From an uncultured Anaerobutyricum sp. (lineage in GTDB: Bacteria > Bacillota > Clostridia > Lachnospirales > Lachnospiraceae): DNA of 36,374 bases. Made by a program: the position numbers and the translations under genes. The DNA lies in assembly GCA_934317185.1 (NCBI GenBank), contig CAKREJ010000008.1, positions 1 through 36,374 on the forward strand. Direction: 5' to 3'. Positions within the stretch are counted from its first letter, which is position 1, and each line of letters opens with the position of its first letter. Shown here one piece after another: positions 31,000 through 36,374 of this stretch. The notes under the pieces are model-generated. The model saw only the letters and a program-made list of their open reading frames with translations, was not told where the DNA came from and did not search any database.

Positions 31000-33081
31000 A
31001 TGTCAGCAAACTTAGTTATTGTTGAATCGCCGGCCAAGGCTAAAACAATTCAGAAATTTCTGGGGAAGTCATATAAGGTTGTCGCGTCAAATGGACATGT
31101 AAGAGATTTGCCTAAAAGTACGATGGGGATTGATATTGAGAATGATTTTGAACCAAAGTATATTACGATTCGAGGAAAGGGAGATATTCTTGCACAGCTT
31201 CGTAAAGAAGTAAAAAAGGCAGATAAAGTATATCTTGCAACTGACCCTGACCGGGAGGGAGAAGCTATTTCATGGCATCTCTATCATGCATTAAAACTGG
31301 AGAATAAAAAATGCAGCAGGATTACCTTTAATGAAATTACAAAAGATGCGGTAAAAAACTCAATTAAAAATTCCCGTGATATTGATATGAATCTTGTGGA
31401 TGCACAGCAGGCGAGAAGGGTGTTGGACCGAATTGTAGGATATAAGATCAGTCCGATTCTTTGGTCTAAAATAAAAAGAGGATTATCAGCAGGTCGAGTA
31501 CAGTCTGTTGCCCTGCGTATTATATGTGACAGAGAGCAGGAAATCGATGAATTTATTTCACAGGAATATTGGAGTCTTATTGCAAATATTTTAGTACCGG
31601 GAGCAAAAAAACCTTTGGAGGCACATTTTGTTGGAGATCAAACCGGCAAGCTGGAACTGCATTCTCAAGCAGAAGTAGCCGCTTTGATAGAGAAGCTTCA
31701 GCATGAAAAATTTGAAGTACTCTCTGTAAAGAGTGGAGAGCGAAAAAAGAAACCACCACTGCCATTTACAACAAGTACTTTACAGCAGGAAGCTTCTAAG
31801 CGTTTGAATATGTCTACACAAAAGACTATGCGTCTTGCACAGGAGCTTTATGAAGGAGTCACCTTAAAAGGCAAGGGAAGCATCGGTCTTATCACCTATC
31901 TTCGAACAGATTCTACACGTATTTCGGAGGAGGCAGATGCAAGTTGTCGTGAATACATTGCAGAACAATACGGAGAAGCCTTCGTTGGAAATAAACAAAC
32001 AGGAAAAACGACGAAAACAGGAAAGATTCAGGATGCTCATGAGGCAATTCGTCCGACAGACAGTAGTCTTTCTCCAGCGCTACTCAAAGATCAGCTTCCA
32101 AGAGATCTGTTCCGTTTATATCAGTTGATCTGGACAAGATTTTTGGCAAGTCGAATGTCAGAAGCAGTATATGAGACAACATCCGTTAAAATTGGAGCAG
32201 GAGATTATCGATTTAATGTAGCTGCTTCCAAAGTAAAATTTGATGGATTTATGACCATATACAGTTATGACAATGAAAAGTCAACCATGAATGCTGCAAT
32301 GAAAAAAATTACAAAAGATACGGAAATTACATTATCAGAATTAATTCCTCAGCAGCATTTTACACAGCCTCCAGCACACTTTACAGAAGCTTCTCTCGTA
32401 AAAACATTAGAAGAATTAGGTATTGGACGTCCAAGTACTTACGCACCAACTATCACTACTCTTTTAGCGAGAAGATATATCGTAAAAGAAAGTAAGAATT
32501 TATACATTACCGAGCTTGGTGAAGCAGTCAATGATATGATGGAAGATGGATTCCCTACTATTGTGGATGTAAATTTTACAGCCAATATGGAGTCACTTTT
32601 AGACGGAGTGGAAGAGGGCAAAGTAAAATGGAAAACAATTGTAGAAAATTTCTATCCGGATATGATACAAGCAGTTGAAAAAGCGGAAAAAGAATTGGAA
32701 GAGGTAAAGATTGCAGATGAAGTCTCTGAGGAAATCTGTGAAGAATGTGGTCGAAATATGGTTGTTAAATACGGTCCACATGGTAAGTTCCTTGCCTGTC
32801 CTGGATTCCCTGACTGCCGAAACACCAAACCATATTATGAGAAAATTGGTGTGAGTTGTCCAAAATGTGGAAAAGATATTGTTCTAAAAAAGACAAAAAA
32901 GGGCAGAAAGTATTACGGATGTATTGATAATCCGGAATGCGATTTTATGAGTTGGCAGAAGCCGTCTAATATCCGATGCAAGCAGTGTGGAGGATATATG
33001 GTAGAAAAGGGAAAGAAACTTGTTTGTGCTGATAAAGAATGCGGCTATGTCATAGATAAAGAAGAAGCTGCTGCACAATAA
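31000..33081 (+). CDS. topA: DNA topoisomerase I
   Basis: A 693-residue type IA topoisomerase that relaxes negative supercoils. The Toprim domain opens the protein (LVIVESPAKAKTIQKFLG, and TDPDREGEAISWH with the metal acids). The active-site Tyr is Y300 in GLITYLRTDSTRI. Three C-terminal zinc-ribbon modules follow: CEECGRNM...CPGFPDC, CPKCGKDI...CIDNPEC and CKQCGGYM...CADKEC. The ATG at 31000 is preferred; an in-frame GTG at 30988 is itself part of the Shine-Dalgarno TAGGAG (30983-30988). The spacing of 11 bases is slightly long. topA upstream of codY is a conserved order in Firmicutes, though the genes usually between them (trmFO, xerC, hslVU) are absent. Confidence 0.97.
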   Translation: MSANLVIVESPAKAKTIQKFLGKSYKVVASNGHVRDLPKSTMGIDIENDFEPKYITIRGKGDILAQLRKEVKKADKVYLATDPDREGEAISWHLYHALKLENKKCSRITFNEITKDAVKNSIKNSRDIDMNLVDAQQARRVLDRIVGYKISPILWSKIKRGLSAGRVQSVALRIICDREQEIDEFISQEYWSLIANILVPGAKKPLEAHFVGDQTGKLELHSQAEVAALIEKLQHEKFEVLSVKSGERKKKPPLPFTTSTLQQEASKRLNMSTQKTMRLAQELYEGVTLKGKGSIGLITYLRTDSTRISEEADASCREYIAEQYGEAFVGNKQTGKTTKTGKIQDAHEAIRPTDSSLSPALLKDQLPRDLFRLYQLIWTRFLASRMSEAVYETTSVKIGAGDYRFNVAASKVKFDGFMTIYSYDNEKSTMNAAMKKITKDTEITLSELIPQQHFTQPPAHFTEASLVKTLEELGIGRPSTYAPTITTLLARRYIVKESKNLYITELGEAVNDMMEDGFPTIVDVNFTANMESLLDGVEEGKVKWKTIVENFYPDMIQAVEKAEKELEEVKIADEVSEEICEECGRNMVVKYGPHGKFLACPGFPDCRNTKPYYEKIGVSCPKCGKDIVLKKTKKGRKYYGCIDNPECDFMSWQKPSNIRCKQCGGYMVEKGKKLVCADKECGYVIDKEEAAAQ

Positions 33082-33112
33082 TTTTTTGAATTAAACAGAC
33101 AAAAACCAAAGC

Positions 33113-33207
33113 AACATAGCAGCCTGACTATAGTTACTATGTATTGAATGCCAGATTGCATCCAATATTTTCTTTAAGACTATAGCCAGATTGCTATGTT
33201 ATTTTTA
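33113..33207 (+). terminator. Long nested stem-loop after topA, probable terminator
   Basis: The outer arms 33113-33134 and 33179-33200 pair over 22 bases with two A-C mismatches and one G-U. Inside, TATTGAATGC (33142-33151) pairs with GCATCCAATA (33158-33167) with one mismatch around CAGATT. ATTTTTATAT follows. It starts 31 bases after the topA stop. It is larger and more structured than a simple terminator. Confidence 0.6.
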
Positions 33208-33237
33208 TATCAGATGTGAGATGATTCCCAGCTCCGC

Positions 33238-33257
33238 AATCCTGCCGGGGCATTCTT
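33238..33257. repeat. Short palindrome AATCCTGCC-GG-GGCATTCTT, copy 3 of 3
   Basis: An imperfect palindrome (6 of 9 arm positions). Read on the reverse strand with its flank it begins AATTCAAGAATGCC, the same as the start of copy 1 (AATTCAAGAATACC, 961-974). Confidence 0.4.
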
Positions 33258-33497
33258 GAATTTTGATTCCATTTAAAAATTTGATTTCATGATAGAGAAA
33301 ATAGAAATATAAAGAATAGATAAATAATTTTCGATTTTTATCTCCTCTAAATTATTGGAATTGTGTAAATTTATAAATTAATTAAAAAAAGTAACAAAAA
33401 TATTAGATAATACCGTTGTGATTGGCGGGAATATATGTTAGACTTATTAAAGGTGAAGAATTGTCTGTTAATTTTAGCAATCGAGACGGAGGTATTT

Positions 33498-34268
33498 ATG
33501 AGTGTTCAATTACTTGATAAAACAAGAAAAATAAATAAATTACTGCACAATAACAATTCACACAAAGTAGTATTTAATGATATATGTGAAGTTTTAAGCA
33601 ATATCCTTTTGTCTAATGTTCTTGTAATCAGTAAGAAGGGTAAGGTTTTAGGAATTAAAAATCGTCAGGATATTGAAGTGATTAATGAATTGATCAATAA
33701 TGAAGTTGGTGGTTATATTGATACTTTTCTTAATGAACGTTTATTAGGTGTGCTTTCTACAAAAGAGAATGTCAATCTGGAAACACTTGGATTTGAACAT
33801 ACTGATATTGACCGCTATCAGGCGATTATCACTCCGATTGATATTGCTGGAGAAAGACTCGGTACGGTATTTATGTACAGAAAAGAACATCATTATGAAA
33901 TTGATGACATTATTCTTGTAGAGTACGGAACAACTGTTGTTGGTCTTGAGATGATGCGTTCAGTAAATGAAGAAAACGCAGAAGAAACACGCAAAGTATC
34001 CATTGTAAAGTCTGCAATTTCTACATTATCTTTTTCAGAACTTGAGGCAATTCAGCATATTTTTGACGAACTTGACGGTTCAGAGGGAATTCTTGTAGCC
34101 AGCAAGATTGCTGACAGAGTAGGAATTACAAGATCTGTTATCGTAAATGCACTTCGTAAATTCGAAAGTGCCGGAGTAATAGAATCTCGTTCTTCCGGTA
34201 TGAAAGGAACCTATATCAAAGTACTTAATGACGTAGTTTTTGATGAGTTAAAGAAAATGAAACATTAA
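33498..34268 (+). CDS. codY: Global regulator CodY
   Basis: A 256-residue GTP- and branched-chain-amino-acid-sensing regulator. It begins MSVQLLDKTRKINKLLHNN, the classic CodY start. The GAF domain (about 1-155) holds VLVISKKGKVLG and ITPIDIAGERLGTVFMYR. The winged helix at about 203-225 is ASKIADRVGITRSVIVNALRKFESAGVIESRSSGMKGTYIKVLN, highly conserved. The ATG at 33498 is chosen because GGAGGT (33488-33493) lies just before it and the family N-terminus matches; an ATG at 33435 would add 21 residues of no similarity. The DUF262 gene follows after 39 bases without a terminator, so it may be co-transcribed. No good CodY box was found in front of any gene in the window. Confidence 0.97.
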   Translation: MSVQLLDKTRKINKLLHNNNSHKVVFNDICEVLSNILLSNVLVISKKGKVLGIKNRQDIEVINELINNEVGGYIDTFLNERLLGVLSTKENVNLETLGFEHTDIDRYQAIITPIDIAGERLGTVFMYRKEHHYEIDDIILVEYGTTVVGLEMMRSVNEENAEETRKVSIVKSAISTLSFSELEAIQHIFDELDGSEGILVASKIADRVGITRSVIVNALRKFESAGVIESRSSGMKGTYIKVLNDVVFDELKKMKH

Positions 34269-34307
34269 TACACTTCAGGTATTCGTAGATACGATGGAGG
34301 ATAAAGA

Positions 34308-36098
34308 ATGAAGTCGGATAACTATAAAATCACACAATATTCAGTCAGCAGTATTCTTGGATATGTCGAAAATTCTCAAATTGCTATTCCGGAAATACAA
34401 AGACCTTTTGTATGGAAGGGAGAAGAAGTAAGAGCATTAATTGATTCCTTATATGAGGGATATCCAATTGGGTATTTAATTGTATGGCAGAATTCTCAGG
34501 TACGTGTTCGGGGCTTTGGGAAAGGCGGAACAAAGAAAATCTTAATTGACGGACAGCAGAGAGTAACTGCACTTATGGCTGCACTTCTTGGGAAAGAAGT
34601 ATTAGATGAACAATATCAATCTCATAGAATACGCATTGCGTTTAATCCTTTAGCACAAAGCGGAGAAGAACGTTTTGCAGTTTGTGATGAAAAACATGAG
34701 AATGATGCCAGATGGATTTCAGATATTTCTATATTTTTCAAGAGAGATTTTTCTTTCAGGCAATTTGAAAAGGAATATAAGGAAGCAAACCCTGGAGAAG
34801 ATTTTACTTCCTTAGAGGAATCTGTAGATACCTTAAAAGAAATTACAAAACATCAGGTTGGAGTAATAGAATTATCATTCCTTTTAGATATTGATGTTGT
34901 TTCAGAAATATTTATTCGTATCAATTTACAGGGAAAACCTTTAAATCAAGAAGATTTTGTTATGTCTAAAATTTCTGTTAATGAACAATACGGCGGAGAC
35001 TATATAAGAAATTGTATTGATTATTTTTGCCATTTATTACGTGAACCGTCTTTTTATCAGGTATTGCAGCAAAACGAAACAGAGTTTTTTAATTCAGAGT
35101 ATGGTCAGGCAGTAGCCTGGTGTCGAAATAAAGAAGAAAGTCTTTATATTCCGTCCTATGCTGATGTTTTAAAAGTTGTACTAATCGCATATTTCGGTAA
35201 AATAAGAATCGGAGATATGGTTCATCTTTTATCCGGAAGAACCGGGGATAAAAAGGGATTTGCAAAAAAGGAAGTATCTAAAAAGCTTTCTGAAGAATCT
35301 TTTAAAAAATTAGATCTCGGTGTAAAGGCTTTTGTCTGTGAAAAGAATTTTAATGGTTTTCAGAAAGCATTAAAAAAAGCCGGATACTGTTGTACCCGTC
35401 TTTTATATTCACAATCTGTCTTAAACTATTGCTATGCGATGTATCTTCTTATGGACCGTCAGGGAATCAGCGAAGAAGAGAAAGAATCTCTTATAGGAAG
35501 ATGGATAACAATGGCTATGCTTACCGGGCATTATCAAAACAGTGCTGAAAGTACTGTACTAAAAGATTATTCCAATGCACAGGAAGAAGGTTTCGCTTCT
35601 TACTTAAAACAACTCGAAGAATTAAAACTTACAGAAGAGTTCTATAACAATATCCTTCCGGACAAGTTTACTTCTACAACCGCACGGACTGCTCCATTCC
35701 TTGCCTATATAGCGACACAATGTGCAAAAGGAGTGCATTCCCTGTACAGTGAAGTGACAATTGAAGAACTCTATAAAAATAAAACAGAATCTTATCAGAT
35801 TCTTCCAAAAGCTTATCTTGCCAAATGTGGATATAAGACAAGAGAAACCTATGGACAAGTTGCGAATCTTACCTATATTTCAAAAGAAGCAAAAGATATC
35901 GTAAAGAAAAAATCTCCGGCAGAATACAAAGAAATATTAGAAGAACACATCGGTAAAGATGCGGTAACAGCTTCACTTAAGGAGAATAATCTAACAGAAG
36001 AAATCTTTGCAGCAGGTGAGAAGGAAGTTCCGGATATCTTAGCACAACGGCGAAATCAGATGTCTCTAGAAATCAAAACTTTTTATGAAACCTTGTAA
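34308..36098 (+). CDS. DUF262 (GmrSD-type) protein with degenerate HNH-like C-terminus
   Basis: A 596-residue protein. The N-terminal DUF262 domain has SVSSILGYVENSQIAIPEIQRPFVW (IPEIQRPFVW about 27-36), the nucleotide-site motif IDGQQRVTALMAAL (about 80-93), and FIRINLQGKPLNQEDFVMSKIS near 203-224. These are the ParB-like NTPase elements of GmrS, SspE and related anti-phage proteins. The C-terminal stretch ILPKAYLAKCGYK...GQVANLTYIS...KKKSPAEYKEIL looks like the DUF1524-type HNH region (usually HHIFPKAYL...N.IAN). However, the His pair is Y496-Q497; N520 is kept. GGAGGA precedes the ATG. It lies 39 bases after codY and before rpsB, with base composition like its neighbours and no partner gene. 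Function unknown. Confidence 0.83.
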   Translation: MKSDNYKITQYSVSSILGYVENSQIAIPEIQRPFVWKGEEVRALIDSLYEGYPIGYLIVWQNSQVRVRGFGKGGTKKILIDGQQRVTALMAALLGKEVLDEQYQSHRIRIAFNPLAQSGEERFAVCDEKHENDARWISDISIFFKRDFSFRQFEKEYKEANPGEDFTSLEESVDTLKEITKHQVGVIELSFLLDIDVVSEIFIRINLQGKPLNQEDFVMSKISVNEQYGGDYIRNCIDYFCHLLREPSFYQVLQQNETEFFNSEYGQAVAWCRNKEESLYIPSYADVLKVVLIAYFGKIRIGDMVHLLSGRTGDKKGFAKKEVSKKLSEESFKKLDLGVKAFVCEKNFNGFQKALKKAGYCCTRLLYSQSVLNYCYAMYLLMDRQGISEEEKESLIGRWITMAMLTGHYQNSAESTVLKDYSNAQEEGFASYLKQLEELKLTEEFYNNILPDKFTSTTARTAPFLAYIATQCAKGVHSLYSEVTIEELYKNKTESYQILPKAYLAKCGYKTRETYGQVANLTYISKEAKDIVKKKSPAEYKEILEEHIGKDAVTASLKENNLTEEIFAAGEKEVPDILAQRRNQMSLEIKTFYETL

Positions 36099-36205
36099 TA
36101 AAAAGCAACCAGCTATGAACTTAATTTAAAATGAATCACTTTACCATGATTTACATATTATACCGATACAGAATTTATAAATAAAAAATTTGTAATAAAA
36201 TTTTG

Positions 36206-36234
36206 TTGCAATACGATATAAATTATGATATAAT
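36206..36234 (+). promoter_or_regulatory. Predicted sigma-A promoter for rpsB
   Basis: TTGCAA (36206-36211), 17-base spacer, TATAAT (36229-36234). The start should be near 36241. The stretch 36099-36205 between the DUF262 stop and this promoter is AT-rich and shows no GC-containing terminator. Confidence 0.75.
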
Positions 36235-36240
36235 TCGTTC

Positions 36241-36353
36241 GGTAAATTAAGTAATAAAAAACACGTTGCCGGATTCTGTCGGTCGAAGTGCCTGAGCAAA
36301 GGTGGCTGAGGAATAAGAAAGCAGCGGAAGAACAAACAAAAAGGAGATTTGAC
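36241..36353 (+). promoter_or_regulatory. Structured 5' leader of rpsB, possible S2 autoregulatory element
   Basis: About 113 bases, much richer in G and C than the surrounding intergenic DNA. CGTTGC (36264-36269) can pair with GCAGCG (36321-36326), enclosing CCG-ATTCTGT-CGG-type and GCCT/AGGT small helices. AAAAAGGAG follows the outer stem, 8-9 bases before the ATG. Ribosomal protein operons are often controlled through such leaders. I cannot match it to a named family. Confidence 0.45.
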
Positions 36354-36374
36354 ATGAGTGTAATTTCAATGAAA
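36354..36374 (+). CDS. rpsB: 30S ribosomal protein S2, first 7 codons
   Basis: The ATG at 36354 starts MSVISMK, identical to the N-terminus of Firmicutes S2 (followed by QLLEAGVHFGHQ in B. subtilis). AAGGAG precedes it. The gene runs off the end of the window. The position downstream of codY agrees with Firmicutes gene order, where rpsB-tsf follow. Confidence 0.85.

Larger units (their letters stand above)
33082..33497 (+). other. 416-base intergenic region between topA and codY
   Basis: No gene. It contains the nested stem-loop at 33113-33207, the palindrome at 33238-33257, then about 150 AT-rich bases. A weak codY promoter may lie near GATAAT (33406-33411); no convincing -35 box pairs with it. 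The reading frame of codY extends back to 33435 but without a ribosome-binding site or family similarity. Confidence 0.6.

Noticed and set aside
33318..33346. Possible CodY box (AATTTTC...) upstream of codY
   Set aside because: AATTTTCGATTTTTA matches only the left half of the consensus AATTTTCWGAAAATT; the right half fails.
33435..33497. Longer N-terminus for CodY
   Set aside because: There is no ribosome-binding site at the ATG at 33435, and the family N-terminus starts exactly at 33498 with a good GGAGGT.
36286..36320. TPP-riboswitch-like CTGAG segments in the rpsB leader
   Set aside because: The conserved second half of the TPP aptamer is absent and the downstream gene is ribosomal.

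Overview
The window is a 36.4 kb piece of a low-GC Firmicutes chromosome, most likely a Lachnospiraceae-type Clostridium (class Clostridia). The evidence is a type III glutamine synthetase, an rnfCDGEAB ferredoxin:NAD+ oxidoreductase operon, CodY, a YlmC/YmxH sporulation-family gene, a SpoVB/MurJ-type flippase, AT-rich intergenic DNA and Shine-Dalgarno sequences of the GGAGG type. I cannot name the genus from this sequence alone. All 30 genes I accept lie on the + strand. I see no IS element, prophage, CRISPR array, tRNA or rRNA.

Layout: (1) 1-920, the 3' end of glnN with its terminator. (2) 1007-5173, a folate/phenylalanine cluster (folC, folP, a folB-folK fusion, pheA). (3) 5201-12673, an envelope/polyphosphate cluster: an LTA-synthase-like phosphoglycerol transferase, a Ppx/GppA-HD protein, ppk, and a GH3 lipoprotein. 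(4) 12754-20440, purine genes (purF, purB, purA) interleaved with a lipid flippase, a family 2 glycosyltransferase and a NusG-domain-II protein. (5) 20441-26016, a regulatory intergenic region and the six-gene rnf operon with terminator. (6) 26038-27926, an alpha/beta-hydrolase-fold protein without its serine nucleophile, ymxH and nrdR. (7) 27926-30858, comM (yifB) and dprA, two DNA-uptake/recombination genes. (8) 30928-36374, topA, codY, a DUF262 (GmrSD-type) protein, and the promoter, leader and first 7 codons of rpsB.

How the genes work together: most of the window is core metabolism and housekeeping. The rnf complex couples reduced ferredoxin to NAD+ and an ion gradient. CodY senses branched-chain amino acids and GTP, and purF/purB/purA feed the purine pool. 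ppk and the Ppx-HD protein handle polyphosphate beside envelope genes.

The least ordinary material is: a DUF262 protein downstream of codY whose C-terminal HNH-like region has lost its His pair; the serine-less hydrolase; a terminator that contains the start codon and ribosome-binding site of ymxH; hairpins placed at the predicted start sites of the flippase and purA transcripts; a short palindrome (AATGCC-NN-GGCATT) recurring in three intergenic regions; twin palindromes plus a terminator upstream of rnf; and a long nested stem-loop after topA. None of these proves a new system. The DUF262 gene is the best candidate for an uncharacterised defence- or regulation-related function.
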